64,000 nt of DNA. It comes from Coprococcus sp. Lineage in GTDB: Bacteria; Bacillota; Clostridia; Lachnospirales; Lachnospiraceae. The notes beneath the pieces were generated by a model that did not search any database, was not told the DNA's origin, and was given only the letters and a program-made list of their open reading frames with translations. Below are positions 26,407 through 35,929 of the stretch, in pieces (positions within the stretch are counted from its first letter, which is position 1; each line of letters starts with the position of its first letter). The stretch spans positions 186,001 through 250,000 of the forward strand of contig JAGBHU010000042.1 of assembly GCA_017935345.1 (NCBI GenBank), read 5' to 3'. The translations under genes and the position numbers were made by a program.

Positions 26407-26712
26407 TTATTTGTCCTCCATATTTGCCTGAATGATAATCCGGTCATGGTTTTCGTTTATCCACGCAATCGCCTGACATAAACCTTCCTCAGAGAACGGA
26501 AAATCCTGAGACTGCTTAAGCTCCTCCGATGTCGCTTCAAAACAAAACGGCTCCGGCCAGATATATGCTACAAGCACATCTTTTTCCTCTCCATCCTCCT
26601 CCGAAGATTTTATTCTATCCTTTTTTACCATATACCTTATTCCTGTGTCACTACCCTTAAATGGTCTTGACTTATAAAAATCCAGTGCAAGAAGTTCCTC
26701 TCTTATAACCAT
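26407..26712 (-). CDS. Small soluble protein, unknown
   Basis: 101 residues, no signal or membrane segment. The sequence begins MVIREELLALDFYKSRPFKG and contains PFCFEATSEELKQSQDF. The C-terminal half could be an alpha/beta fold. It sits tightly between two zinc-ribbon genes (18-bp and 1-bp gaps), so is likely coexpressed and perhaps a cytoplasmic partner. No family recognised. Confidence 0.6.
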   Translation of the reverse strand: MVIREELLALDFYKSRPFKGSDTGIRYMVKKDRIKSSEEDGEEKDVLVAYIWPEPFCFEATSEELKQSQDFPFSEEGLCQAIAWINENHDRIIIQANMEDK

Positions 26713-26730
26713 ATATTTCCACCATTACTA

Positions 26731-28899
26731 TCACTCAATAACAAATGGATATACCTCGACAACATTTCCGGTTGCCTTATCCGTAATATAGAAATATGTC
26801 AGTCCTGCCTTTGCATCACCTGCATTTAAAATTACCCATGTTACATATTCATTCTCTATGGTACCAAAATCTATAACATTTGTCTTTGAGCCGTCTGAAT
26901 AAACAAGATATCCTTCTATATCCATCTTCTTTTCTTCAGAATTTGTAAATAACGTATGAATATAGATATTTGATTTCGAGTCGATTGTATGCTTCTTTGT
27001 CTCGTAATCTTCCTGCTCATGATTTACATAGGACTCTATATTCCAGCCGACAAGCTCTTTATAGATCTCTGCCGCATCATCATTTCCCGCATAACGGAGA
27101 TCACCGAGATATTGCATTGTAAGGCTGTCTTTTGCATCCTTATGCGCCTTTATATATGAAAGCTTTGCGTTACGTACCTTCTTCGTTACATCCGCTTTTT
27201 CCGTCTGCTCATAGTATTCTACAGCCTTTTTGTAATCCTTGTCTTTTGCTGCCTTTTCAGCAAGTGCTATATAACAGTCATCAATTGCCTTTGTACAATC
27301 CTTATAGGACTCTTCAACCTTGCCATAATTCTCTATCGCTTCATCATACTTACCTTCATCATAGCAGGATTTTGCATACTGATAAATACATTCATTTGCC
27401 TGCTCATTATAATCCTCATATTCAGACTTCATAAAGTTATCATATGCCTCCATATAATCACCTGATGAAACCTGAAGCTCTGCTTTATGATAATAACATT
27501 CCCCTATTTTTGTCGCGGAATCACTATATGAGCCTAATGCTTCAAAACATGATATTGCATTATCATAGTCACCCTCACTCATATAAGAAACACCTTTTTG
27601 ATAGCGGCACTCATTTACGGCATCTGCTGCTCCTGTATAATCTCCTGCCTTTTCATATGCCTCAATAGCCTCGTCATACTTACCTTCTGACTTATATGTA
27701 TTGCCGACATTATAATAACATTCCTTTGCCTTATTGGCAGCATCACTATAATCTGATTCGGCTGCTTTTTCAAAATATGCGGCTGCTTCTGCATAATTTC
27801 CGTCTTCCATCATTTCAGAAGCATATTCATAATACGCTCCGCCATTTGCCATCTTTTCAGAATCTTTAAAAGAGCCAAGGTCGGCAAATATCTCAACAGC
27901 CTCCTCTACCTTGCCGGCATCCAGCTTATCCTCTGCATCATCGTAATTTTTAAATTTTGGAACAAATATAACAGCAAGCACTGCTAAAGCTGCAATCAAA
28001 ATGACAGGAATTGCTATAAGCGTTATTTTAAGCCCTTTACCCATCTTTTTCTTCTGCTTATTTCCCTTTTTACCCTGTCCCTGTGGTGGATTGGAAGCAC
28101 CATTTGCTCCTCCCATCGGTGGCATCGGCATTCCATTTGCTCCCATTGGCGGCATCGGCATTCCGTTTGCTCCCATTGGCGGCATTGGCATTCCATTTGG
28201 TCCCATCGGCGATGTTGGCATTCCGTTTGCTCCCATCGGCGGTGTTGGCATTCCGTTTGCTCCCATTGGCGGCATTGGCATTCCATTTGGTCCCATTGGC
28301 GGTGTTGGCATTCCATTCGGTCCCATTGGCGGTGTTGGCATTCCATTTGCTCCCATCGGCGCACCATTTGCTGTATTCATAGATACAGGTCCGGGATTTG
28401 TAAGTACGGTTGTACCCTCATCATCATCCTCACTCTGCACAAATGACTCAAATACGGAACCTGCCTTATCCGCAGCTTCTGTCGGCTTTTCGTCTTCTTT
28501 TTCCTTCTGCTTATTGTCAGATGACTCAGCTTCTTTTTCCTCCTGCTTATCGTCAGATGAAACGGCTTCCTGTTCCTCCTGCTTATCGCCAGATGAAGCG
28601 TTTTCTTTTTCCTCCTGTTTATCGTCAGATGACTCAGCTTCTTTTTCTTCATCTGCATTCATCATCATCATAGGTATCTCATCTGCTTCATCATCTGCAG
28701 GAGCCACTACCAGATTATCAGAAGGATTTACCGGCTTGTTGTTATCCAAATCTGATTTTTCTTCTACAGAATTTGCGTTTTTATTTTCCTCCGGCTTCTC
28801 CGTTTCATTTGTCTTTATATCTGTTTCTATGGGTTTTCCACATACAGGACAGACTGTAGCACCTGCTTCTAATTTATATCCGCAATTATCACAATACAT
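26731..28899 (-). CDS. Zinc-ribbon/TPR membrane protein with two low-complexity repeat tracts
   Basis: 722 residues from ATG 28899 (GGAGGAG upstream; a TTG start at 28914 is less likely). Order: zinc ribbon (CDNCG, CPVCG); acidic linker with about four 12-residue repeats (SSDDKQEEKE type); eight 10-residue GxNGMPxPPM units; basic stretch; one membrane segment (near residue 290); then about eight TPR-like repeats (YDEAIEAYEKAGDY type) and a small C-terminal beta domain. The repeats suggest a flexible cytoplasmic scaffold carrying extracellular TPRs. It follows the FHA gene after 29 bp. Confidence 0.78.
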   Translation of the reverse strand: MYCDNCGYKLEAGATVCPVCGKPIETDIKTNETEKPEENKNANSVEEKSDLDNNKPVNPSDNLVVAPADDEADEIPMMMMNADEEKEAESSDDKQEEKENASSGDKQEEQEAVSSDDKQEEKEAESSDNKQKEKEDEKPTEAADKAGSVFESFVQSEDDDEGTTVLTNPGPVSMNTANGAPMGANGMPTPPMGPNGMPTPPMGPNGMPMPPMGANGMPTPPMGANGMPTSPMGPNGMPMPPMGANGMPMPPMGANGMPMPPMGGANGASNPPQGQGKKGNKQKKKMGKGLKITLIAIPVILIAALAVLAVIFVPKFKNYDDAEDKLDAGKVEEAVEIFADLGSFKDSEKMANGGAYYEYASEMMEDGNYAEAAAYFEKAAESDYSDAANKAKECYYNVGNTYKSEGKYDEAIEAYEKAGDYTGAADAVNECRYQKGVSYMSEGDYDNAISCFEALGSYSDSATKIGECYYHKAELQVSSGDYMEAYDNFMKSEYEDYNEQANECIYQYAKSCYDEGKYDEAIENYGKVEESYKDCTKAIDDCYIALAEKAAKDKDYKKAVEYYEQTEKADVTKKVRNAKLSYIKAHKDAKDSLTMQYLGDLRYAGNDDAAEIYKELVGWNIESYVNHEQEDYETKKHTIDSKSNIYIHTLFTNSEEKKMDIEGYLVYSDGSKTNVIDFGTIENEYVTWVILNAGDAKAGLTYFYITDKATGNVVEVYPFVIE
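28114..28353 (-). repeat. Eight in-frame 30-bp tandem repeats coding for GxNGMPxPPM
   Basis: Eight 30-bp units inside the zinc-ribbon/TPR gene, varying mostly at two codons (A/P and T/M). All keep the reading frame. Copy number is likely to vary between strains through slippage or recombination. Confidence 0.9.
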
Positions 28900-28928
28900 A
28901 TTTATCTCCTCCAATAAATTTTATATTT

Positions 28929-30515
28929 CTACTTAATTTTAAAAATGAACTCCTCATTTGAAAATCTTATGACACTGTCATTTGGTATGACAACGTCCAT
29001 ATTGCTGTATACCTGCTGCCCATTCAAATAAGTATGATTTGTAGAGTTGTTATCCCTAAGATAATTTACTCCGTTTATACTTGTTATATAAGCATGCCTT
29101 CTGCTTATGGATTTATTTCCCGTAATTTTATAATCCACACCCTGGTCTGCCTTACCAATGCAAAATACCTGCTTATTGATTTCTACGGTCTCTCCTGTAC
29201 TTTTTCTTATAATTACAGGAACATCATGTCCCGATAGGGTTCTGGTTGCCAAAACAGTCGTTACGGAATCTGAATCCGGAGAATATGAATTCTGTCCATA
29301 TCCCAAAGGCTTATAGGTGTTACCTCCCAAAGCGGTATCTGTAATCTCAACCGTATTATCTACCCTATCCATATACGGCTTATCTCTGTTTTCGGATAAT
29401 CTGTTTACCTCTTCCGCTCGTCTTCGAACTTCCTCTGCCTGTCGCTTTGCTTCTTCACTATTCCGTTTCGCCTCAAATTCCGCATGTATTCTAGCCTCTT
29501 CCGCTTTCATTTCTGCTTCCTTTGCTCTTCTTGCCTCATCTGCATACATAGAAGAAGCTCTTTCTGCGTTTCGCCTTTCCTCTTCGGCTGCCCTTAATGC
29601 CTGTTCCGCTCTTACTCTGGCTTCCTCTGCCTGTCGTCTTGCTTCTTCCTCCTGATTATTTTCTGTTTCTTTTGCGAAAAGAATCGCTGTCTGTGATTGC
29701 TGTCGTATCTCCTCGTCGGCCTTCTGCCTTGCAACCTCTGCTTCTATTCGGGCTGCCTCCGCTCTCATTCGGGCTGCTTCCGCCTGTCTTGCAATCTCAG
29801 CCTGATGTCTGGCTTCCTCTGCCTGTCTTTTTGCTTCATTTTCAGCAAAAATTCTCGCCTTTTCAGCATCTCTTGCTGCCGCTTCTGCCACAGTTCTTGC
29901 CGTTTCCGATACCGAATATGTACTATCAGGACGAAACGTATTTCTTTTTATTTCTTCCTGAATAATCAAAAGCTGACTGCTGGCTCTAAGTTCTTTTATA
30001 AAGTTGTTAAACTGATATACATCAAATTCACTATGATCATCAAAATAATCTACTATCTGATTTGCACATTCAATCGCCGGAGTATGCGCATATACAAGTT
30101 TGGAAAGCAGTCCCTTCATAAATTCACCAACATTCTGCTCAGGAAAATTGGTATCAAGAGGCAGATAAACAAGCTGAAGTGTGAAGTCACTTAATCTGGC
30201 ATATATAAATTTTAAATCCAATACTACCTTATTCAGCTTCAGTCCATTTTGTACGATTGAAACAAGCTGTTTACTAAAACTAAATAAATACTCCACAAGT
30301 TCATCACGAAATACCGGCTTACTAATAAGCTGTTCAAATGTCATATCTCCTATGATATTATATTCCAGTACCCTATCTCCTTTTACATACGTCTCTCTGC
30401 ATGAACTGGTATTTCCTGCAAATGGTACATTGTATGCCTTCAATTCATACTGTATAACCGGTGTTTCCTGGTCTAATTTATAATGAATCCTCTGCTCTCT
30501 GATTTTATGTGTCAT
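28929..30515 (-). CDS. FHA-domain protein with coiled-coil linker (DUF6382-like N-terminus)
   Basis: 528 residues from ATG 30515 (GGAGGAG upstream; a GTG at 30545 is possible). Residues about 1-190 form a globular domain resembling DUF6382. Residues 195-385 are a long Ala/Glu/Arg heptad helix (ARRQAEEAR repeats). The C-terminus is an FHA phosphothreonine-binding domain with KSISRRHAYI and NSTNHTYLNG. It probably docks phosphorylated partners, but no Ser/Thr kinase or phosphatase gene is in view. First gene of the envelope run. Confidence 0.85.
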   Translation of the reverse strand: MTHKIREQRIHYKLDQETPVIQYELKAYNVPFAGNTSSCRETYVKGDRVLEYNIIGDMTFEQLISKPVFRDELVEYLFSFSKQLVSIVQNGLKLNKVVLDLKFIYARLSDFTLQLVYLPLDTNFPEQNVGEFMKGLLSKLVYAHTPAIECANQIVDYFDDHSEFDVYQFNNFIKELRASSQLLIIQEEIKRNTFRPDSTYSVSETARTVAEAAARDAEKARIFAENEAKRQAEEARHQAEIARQAEAARMRAEAARIEAEVARQKADEEIRQQSQTAILFAKETENNQEEEARRQAEEARVRAEQALRAAEEERRNAERASSMYADEARRAKEAEMKAEEARIHAEFEAKRNSEEAKRQAEEVRRRAEEVNRLSENRDKPYMDRVDNTVEITDTALGGNTYKPLGYGQNSYSPDSDSVTTVLATRTLSGHDVPVIIRKSTGETVEINKQVFCIGKADQGVDYKITGNKSISRRHAYITSINGVNYLRDNNSTNHTYLNGQQVYSNMDVVIPNDSVIRFSNEEFIFKIK

Positions 30516-30557
30516 ATTTGCTCCTCCGTTTATCTCAAAAGGCACTACTACGCATAT

Positions 30558-30586
30558 ATTATATCAAATATTGTAGTAATAGTCTA
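30558..30586 (-). promoter_or_regulatory. Promoter of the FHA/envelope operon
   Basis: On the minus strand: TAGACT (30586-30581), 17-bp spacer, extended -10 TG-A-TATAAT (TATAAT 30563-30558). About 45 bp upstream of the FHA ATG. It probably drives the tightly spaced genes down to at least 21.5 kb. Confidence 0.65.
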
Positions 30587-30650
30587 GCAACTGTTGCGTT
30601 TATACAGTTTTCTCTTAACAGGAAAATTATACCGTTTCACTGTTATATCA

Positions 30651-31958
30651 CTATTGTTCATTCATGCTCTCAAGGCTTTCAGGATATTCTGTCCGATTCC
30701 ACAAATGGTCATTTTCTTCCAAAACCGCATCCGAGCAATTAAAGAATGTATAATCCGATATCCATTTGCTTCGGGTAGTATCATCTTCTGACATGGCATC
30801 AGACACCGGATCATCCCAAGTTACATCCACATTATACCATGTAACACCCAGCTTTACTTTATTCCATGCATGGTCATCTGTATACGCATAGACCATTCCT
30901 TCTACCACCATACACTCTATACCAAGGCAATCCATAAACAGCTTAAAGGTCGATGCATATCCTGTACAAATTCCATACCCATTCACCAACATACCATACG
31001 GATTATCCGAATCCTCCATATGTGTCATGGCAGCGCCCAGTCCCTGTCTGTCGTAATCCATATGCTCACACATATAATCATGTATTGCCTTTTCCTTTTC
31101 AATATCCGTCATATCTTCGGTAATACATTCATCGATTATTTCCGTTACCCTGTTCAAAACAGCAATATCCTTATCATCTGCCAACAGCTCCGGTTTCTTC
31201 TCCAAATATGCAGTAACGATATCCTTGTTATAATATGCAGAATCGTCTACATCGTGCAGTTGGTCTTCACTTGTAATATTTCCCACCTGTTCTGATTGAT
31301 TATCTTCATCTTCCGTATCTTTTTCCTGCTCTGATGTGTTATCAGCGATATTACTATTTACAAAACTGTCCTCACTGTATAATACCTTCTTCCTGTTTTC
31401 TTCAAGTTTTAGCTCCATATCAGTATAGGTATCCATCTGTGCTTTAACCGCACTGTCCTCCATCGAATATAGCTCATCAAAGGCGGCTTTTGCAGCATCC
31501 GGATTTTGGCTTATATCAAGCACTACATATTCGCCGACAATAAATATACGGCTGTTTTGAAGGATATCCACACCCTCCGGATAATATCCCGTATATGCTG
31601 CTATTCGCTCTTCTATATATTTTTTAAATGCATCTTCTATTTCCCTTGTATTAATATAATCATTATATTTCCTTGCACGAAGGACAGCATATTCCGTCGG
31701 CTCCTCATTCATGGAATAAAGAATACATCCGTCATCAGGAACCGTTAATCCGTACATCAAATTAAGCATCGCCTCGTATTCCTCATTATTTGCATTACAA
31801 ACCACCAGATTATCCCTGTTCTCATCCGTATATGCCATAGCAAGTGCAAGCTCATAACAGGATGCGGCTGTCACATCTTTGTTTTCTTTTTTTCCACAAC
31901 CTGTCACGGATATCAACAAACTTAACATAATTACTATCGCTGATATTTTATCCTTCAT
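30651..31958 (-). CDS. Lipoprotein with transglutaminase-like domain
   Basis: 435 residues, lipobox VTGC (cysteine near residue 21). The middle region includes an acidic Asn/Asp/Glu linker. The C-terminal transglutaminase/protease-like core carries the triad C331 (YGICTGYA), H363 (DDHAWN) and D378 (YNVDVTWDDP). Such domains act as proteases or amidases on envelope proteins or peptidoglycan. All three residues are present, so it may be active. No clear terminator separates it from the FHA gene, which has its own promoter. Confidence 0.85.
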   Translation of the reverse strand: MKDKISAIVIMLSLLISVTGCGKKENKDVTAASCYELALAMAYTDENRDNLVVCNANNEEYEAMLNLMYGLTVPDDGCILYSMNEEPTEYAVLRARKYNDYINTREIEDAFKKYIEERIAAYTGYYPEGVDILQNSRIFIVGEYVVLDISQNPDAAKAAFDELYSMEDSAVKAQMDTYTDMELKLEENRKKVLYSEDSFVNSNIADNTSEQEKDTEDEDNQSEQVGNITSEDQLHDVDDSAYYNKDIVTAYLEKKPELLADDKDIAVLNRVTEIIDECITEDMTDIEKEKAIHDYMCEHMDYDRQGLGAAMTHMEDSDNPYGMLVNGYGICTGYASTFKLFMDCLGIECMVVEGMVYAYTDDHAWNKVKLGVTWYNVDVTWDDPVSDAMSEDDTTRSKWISDYTFFNCSDAVLEENDHLWNRTEYPESLESMNEQ

Positions 31959-32020
31959 ATATCCTCTAACTCCTTATACAATGATTTCGACCTTCATTCT
32001 CTGTTTATATTTTTTCATAA

Positions 32021-32055
32021 AAGTAAAAAAAGACTAATTAAAACAATTAGTCTTT
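32021..32055 (-). terminator. Terminator of the tRNA operon
   Basis: On the minus strand: 11-bp perfect stem AAAGACTAATT / AATTAGTCTTT with a 5-nt loop, then a run of Ts, just after tRNA-Cys. Confidence 0.85.
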
Positions 32056-32066
32056 CTAAATCAGAG

Positions 32067-32137
32067 AGGCGCGAGCCGGATTTGAACCGGCGATGACGGT
32101 GTTGCAGACCGGAGCCTTACCACTTGGCTATCGCGCC
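32067..32137 (-). tRNA. tRNA-Cys (GCA)
   Basis: 71 nt. Acceptor GGCGCGA pairs with TCGCGCC; the anticodon loop reads CTGCAAC (GCA); T-loop GGTTCAAATCC present; discriminator U. CCA is not encoded. Last tRNA of a three-gene operon. Confidence 0.95.
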
Positions 32138-32223
32138 TGGTTTCTTGTGCCGCTTGAGCTTAGCAGCAGATGAAGTTATGAAAACTTAGATGATAACAAG
32201 CCTTGCGCCGTTGGCATCTAAAG

Positions 32224-32295
32224 CTCCCCGAGTAGGGCTCGAACCTACAACCCCTCGGTTAACAGCCGAGTGCTCTACCATTGAGCTATCGAGGA
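32224..32295 (-). tRNA. tRNA-Asn (GTT)
   Basis: 72 nt. Acceptor TCCTCGA pairs with TCGGGGA (one wobble); anticodon loop CTGTTAA; T-arm GGTTCGAGCC; discriminator G. CCA is not encoded. Middle gene of the tRNA operon. Confidence 0.95.
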
Positions 32296-32327
32296 ATATT
32301 TGCCAAAAACAATTTCCGTACAGTAAA

Positions 32328-32415
32328 CGCAGAAGGAGGGATTTGAACCCTCGCGCCGCGCGAACGGCCTACACCCTTAGCAGGGGCGCCTCTTCAGCCA
32401 CTTGAGTACTTCTGC
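32328..32415 (-). tRNA. tRNA-Ser (GCT)
   Basis: 88 nt with the long variable arm of serine tRNAs. Acceptor GCAGAAG pairs with CTTCTGC; anticodon loop CTGCTAA (GCT); T-arm GGTTCAAATCC; discriminator G. First gene of the operon. Confidence 0.95.
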
Positions 32416-32469
32416 AAAATGCCTAAATGAAATTTCCTACCACGGATATTAAATTTTTGACGCTAGTAT

Positions 32470-32498
32470 ATGATAACAAACCATGTAGGTGTTGTCAA
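32470..32498 (-). promoter_or_regulatory. Promoter of the Ser-Asn-Cys tRNA operon
   Basis: On the minus strand: consensus TTGACA (32498-32493), 17-bp spacer, TATCAT (32475-32470). About 55 bp before tRNA-Ser. Confidence 0.88.
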
Positions 32499-32631
32499 GG
32501 TATTTTTTCTTGATTTTTACAGGGTTTATACGGTTTTCCTTTTAAGCCGTTTTAAGACATTTATCAGGTAACTATAAGTATTATATGTTATTTATCCATA
32601 AAAATGCTGTTTTTTTATAAATGATACCTAT

Positions 32632-32671
32632 GCAGAAAAACAGGGAGGATAAAACCTCCCTGTTTTTCTGC
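32632..32671 (-). terminator. Terminator of the Fn3-like secreted protein gene
   Basis: Perfect 17-bp stem GCAGAAAAACAGGGAGG / CCTCCCTGTTTTTCTGC around a 6-nt loop, 20 bp after the stop at 32691. Confidence 0.9.
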
Positions 32672-32690
32672 ATAAGTTAATTATGTAATT

Positions 32691-33962
32691 TTAATAGTAC
32701 TTTGACATAAATGTATACTTATACCAAGTAGCTTCTGCTTTATATGTCTTTCCGCCAGCCTTCACTACAGGAATAACATATATGGCATTATATTTTCCTA
32801 CCTTGAGGTTCTTTGCTGTATATGACGTAGCATTCTTACCTAATGTAGCAACCTTCTTCCATACCTGATCGCTCTTTGGATATACGTTTTCATTCTTACA
32901 TACATATACATAATACTTTGTTACATTCTTAACCTTAGACCATTTAGCTCTGAATGATGTTTTGCTTACACGTTCAGTAATCTTAACTGCTGCCTGCGGA
33001 ACAACACCCTTGAAACTTGACCACTTGCCAACATAGTTCTTTCCGTTAATTGTCTTGTATGCTCTGACACGAATTCTGAAGCCTGTATTTTTTACAGCCT
33101 TAAGATTAAACTCTTTTGACATCGTATATTTATCTTTTATCGTATATGTCTTAAGTCTCTTCTTACCATCGATAGAATAAATCTGTACCTGATAACCTGA
33201 TACTGTACTGCTATATCCGCTCGCCATCTCCCAAGCAACTTTTACCTTATTGCTCTCTGTCGGATGCCATGTAAGGTTACCCCTCTTACCACTTGCAACA
33301 TATTTTGGTGTTGTAGGTGCTGCGTATACATAATCACTGGCAGTTGATACATATGCATATGCTCTGAAGCCTTCATTTGACTGCTTATATGCCTGAACCT
33401 TCGCCAATGAATAATTGCCGGCTTTCATCTTAATAGTAGCGGATGTACCGCCTACGGTAACAACCTTATCACCTGCTGCAACAAGATAGCCTGATGCACC
33501 TGCTGAATATGTCCATTTTAATGAAACGGATGATGTTTTTGCATCTGTCTGTTTTATGGTTGTTCTGTCGACCTGCTTCGGTGCCGTAACTACTGATATC
33601 GGATCTGATAAAGGACCGACTGAATAACTACTGCTGTTTCCATAAACTGTAGCAACCTTTACAAAATACTTCTGTCCTGCCTGAAGACTGCCGAAGTAGC
33701 CTTCTGCCTGATATGTATCAGGATATTTGCTAACATAATTTCTGGCATATGTCTTACCACCGTCCTTTGACAAATAGCAATAATAGCCCCATGCTGTCGG
33801 GTCTGCATTCCAGGTAAATTTTACACTTGATTCAGAACCTGCTGTCTGTTTCAGACCTGTTACTTTTGTTCCTGCTGCCATTGAAGTAATGCTCATGGCA
33901 AAAAGCATAATGGCTGTTACAGCAAGAACAAGCAATGATTTTTTCATTGTTTTCTTATTCAT
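32691..33962 (-). CDS. Secreted protein with fibronectin type III-like domains
   Basis: 423 residues with a signal peptide ending SMAAG (about residue 31) and no anchor. At least three beta-sandwich modules of about 90-100 residues show Fn3 hallmarks (VKFTWNADPTAWGYYCYLSK, VSLKWTYSAGASGYLV, VKVAWEMASGYSSTVSGYQV). Very rich in K, Y, T, S and A, as in secreted wall-associated proteins. Probably an adhesin or matrix-type surface protein; no catalytic domain. It has its own promoter and terminator. Confidence 0.8.
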   Translation of the reverse strand: MNKKTMKKSLLVLAVTAIMLFAMSITSMAAGTKVTGLKQTAGSESSVKFTWNADPTAWGYYCYLSKDGGKTYARNYVSKYPDTYQAEGYFGSLQAGQKYFVKVATVYGNSSSYSVGPLSDPISVVTAPKQVDRTTIKQTDAKTSSVSLKWTYSAGASGYLVAAGDKVVTVGGTSATIKMKAGNYSLAKVQAYKQSNEGFRAYAYVSTASDYVYAAPTTPKYVASGKRGNLTWHPTESNKVKVAWEMASGYSSTVSGYQVQIYSIDGKKRLKTYTIKDKYTMSKEFNLKAVKNTGFRIRVRAYKTINGKNYVGKWSSFKGVVPQAAVKITERVSKTSFRAKWSKVKNVTKYYVYVCKNENVYPKSDQVWKKVATLGKNATSYTAKNLKVGKYNAIYVIPVVKAGGKTYKAEATWYKYTFMSKYY

Positions 33963-34026
33963 TTTTCCTTTCTCTCCTTTTCTTTTTGCTTGTTTTAAAA
34001 AAATAAATTGAAACTCCTACAAGTCA

Positions 34027-34055
34027 ATCATATCATCTTAAATTTATTTATGCAA
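34027..34055 (-). promoter_or_regulatory. Promoter of the Fn3-like protein gene
   Basis: On the minus strand: TTGCAT (34055-34050), 17-bp spacer, TATGAT (34032-34027), giving a leader of about 60 nt. Upstream lies the inverted repeat TAGTTGCA-ATCA-TGCAACTA (34126-34145), which could be an operator or the end of the preceding transcript. Confidence 0.7.
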
Positions 34056-34209
34056 TCAGTTTGCTTCAACATTTTCAATAAAAAGTTTTGTGCAAAAACC
34101 ATAAAAACAAGCTGTTTTCTACCACTAGTTGCAATCATGCAACTAAAAGTATCATCACATTATTTTAATCATTTTTTGATTTTACATGCATTTTACATAC
34201 ACTTTACAT

Positions 34210-35877
34210 TTACTGTTTTTGATAGCCTATCAGCTCTTTTATCTCGTTGTCCGTATCCTCATAATACACCGTTATCATATCGCCTGCCTGAACAAAAATC
34301 AGGCTTTCATTTTCATCAAACTTCTGCTTGTACACATTTCCTTCCTTGTCCGTAATATATACATATGTTTCTCCGTCAAATAATATGTATTTTATATCGC
34401 TGACCGTTATTTTTTCCGACGGAAGGTCATCTGTTATCTGGCTTCCGCTTAACATATTATTTTCAGCTAACAGCTTGTTATAGGATGCAAGTGCTTCCTT
34501 CTGCGTACTTCCTGTAGCTACTATGTTATATTTCTCTACATTGACAAGTGCGTACATTTTAACAAGCCCTCCATTATCCTTTAATACCATAATATATGTA
34601 GGTATTCCCTTGATATTAATAAGTGACGGGAAAGATGCCACATATCCAAGATGCTGAACCTGTCCCTCTGCTGATGACATTGCAGAGAACTCTTCTGCGC
34701 CTGCTATATTGTAATATTTACTTTCTCCCGTTCGAAGATTCATCATGACAAATCCGATATTGGACTCATCTCCGTTTACGGAAGTTACACCTGTATAAAC
34801 CCATACATCTCCGTTCATTACCTTATAGCCGTAATCCTCCGTCGTTTTCTTACAGCCCTTATTACCTATGATACTATTGATGAAGCCGCCTGACAGCTCT
34901 CCATACCAGTCATATTTCTGACATGCAAGGTCTCCGTCATATACCCTGTCCACCCATGCAGGAACGTCAGCCACATCATAATATTCCGTTTCACCCGTAC
35001 ATGGGTCACAAATAACAACTCCCTTTACGTCCTTTGCACCGAACAGACCTGCCTTTGCCGTAAGAGTCGGACAAATATAATACGGATTTCCGTCATTATC
35101 AAGCTCCAAATAATATCCTTCAAACAAATATGTCGGGTATGCCATCTGAACATGCCTTTGCAGATTATCGTTAAAATATGCTGACGGTGAATACTGAATG
35201 GATTTCTCAAGCTTCACATATTTTGCCTCGTTTTTTACAGGGTCTACCAATACATATCCCGGGATTCCTTCTGATTTATTATTCATATACTTAAAAAAAC
35301 CTGCGTAATTGAGTGAAGCAACCTTCATTGGCTTACCGTCATAATCTATCGTACTATAAGCCTGACTGACCTCATATTGACTGACCACCTCTGAAAGTGA
35401 ACCGATTGCCCTGTCACCTATAATTCTTGCACTTTCCGTATCCATAAGGGCGATATCACTAATATCTTCACTTTCGGCAATATCGGTATTAAAATCACCA
35501 TCCTCTATGTTAATCAACCCGGCATACCTTGATGCCATAAAAAGTGGTGAAGAAATAATGAAACCGATAATTACCACTACAATCAGCAAGCCTGTAATCA
35601 TCAAACCATATTTTGTTATATTGTTCATTTCAAGTGTCTGACTGACTGCCTTTCCTGCTCTTTTACCGGGTATAAAATTCATTGTACAAAATAAAAGTGC
35701 AATCAGCGTTACAACAAGCCAGCACCAAAATGCTCCATTATGTATATTTATGGAAGGAAATACTGCATAATAAAATATTGCTTCAATAATAACCAATATC
35801 ACAATGGCTATCACATTTGCTTTTGAGAATCTTACCTTATTATGTATCAATCCCTTACCTTTTGTACCTTTTCCCAT
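34210..35877 (-). CDS. Membrane protein with large extracytoplasmic domain, unknown
   Basis: 555 residues. Basic N-terminus, three membrane segments (about 20-40, 47-67 and 90-112), then an extracytoplasmic domain of about 440 residues with repeated strand patterns (VLVDPVKNEAKYVKL, GVVICDPCTGETEYYDV, GFVMMNLRTGESKYYNI). Those three elements look like internal repeats of a PepSY- or propeller-like fold, but I cannot assign a family. Monocistronic between the fumarase region and the Fn3 gene. Confidence 0.72.
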   Translation of the reverse strand: MGKGTKGKGLIHNKVRFSKANVIAIVILVIIEAIFYYAVFPSINIHNGAFWCWLVVTLIALLFCTMNFIPGKRAGKAVSQTLEMNNITKYGLMITGLLIVVVIIGFIISSPLFMASRYAGLINIEDGDFNTDIAESEDISDIALMDTESARIIGDRAIGSLSEVVSQYEVSQAYSTIDYDGKPMKVASLNYAGFFKYMNNKSEGIPGYVLVDPVKNEAKYVKLEKSIQYSPSAYFNDNLQRHVQMAYPTYLFEGYYLELDNDGNPYYICPTLTAKAGLFGAKDVKGVVICDPCTGETEYYDVADVPAWVDRVYDGDLACQKYDWYGELSGGFINSIIGNKGCKKTTEDYGYKVMNGDVWVYTGVTSVNGDESNIGFVMMNLRTGESKYYNIAGAEEFSAMSSAEGQVQHLGYVASFPSLINIKGIPTYIMVLKDNGGLVKMYALVNVEKYNIVATGSTQKEALASYNKLLAENNMLSGSQITDDLPSEKITVSDIKYILFDGETYVYITDKEGNVYKQKFDENESLIFVQAGDMITVYYEDTDNEIKELIGYQKQ

Positions 35878-35929
35878 ATATCATACCTCCTGTTAATATC
35901 TCAATTTTTATCCTGTCGGCTTATAATAA

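Noticed and set aside
28114-28353. Regular 30-bp repeats that could suggest a CRISPR array
   Set aside because: Units are directly adjacent without unique spacers, are in frame, and encode a decapeptide repeat; no cas genes are present.
28001-28936. 311-codon open frame on the plus strand across the zinc-ribbon/TPR gene
   Set aside because: It is the antisense of the Gly/Pro/Asn/Met and acidic repeats, which keep all frames open. It has no ribosome binding site, and the minus-strand gene has clear domains.
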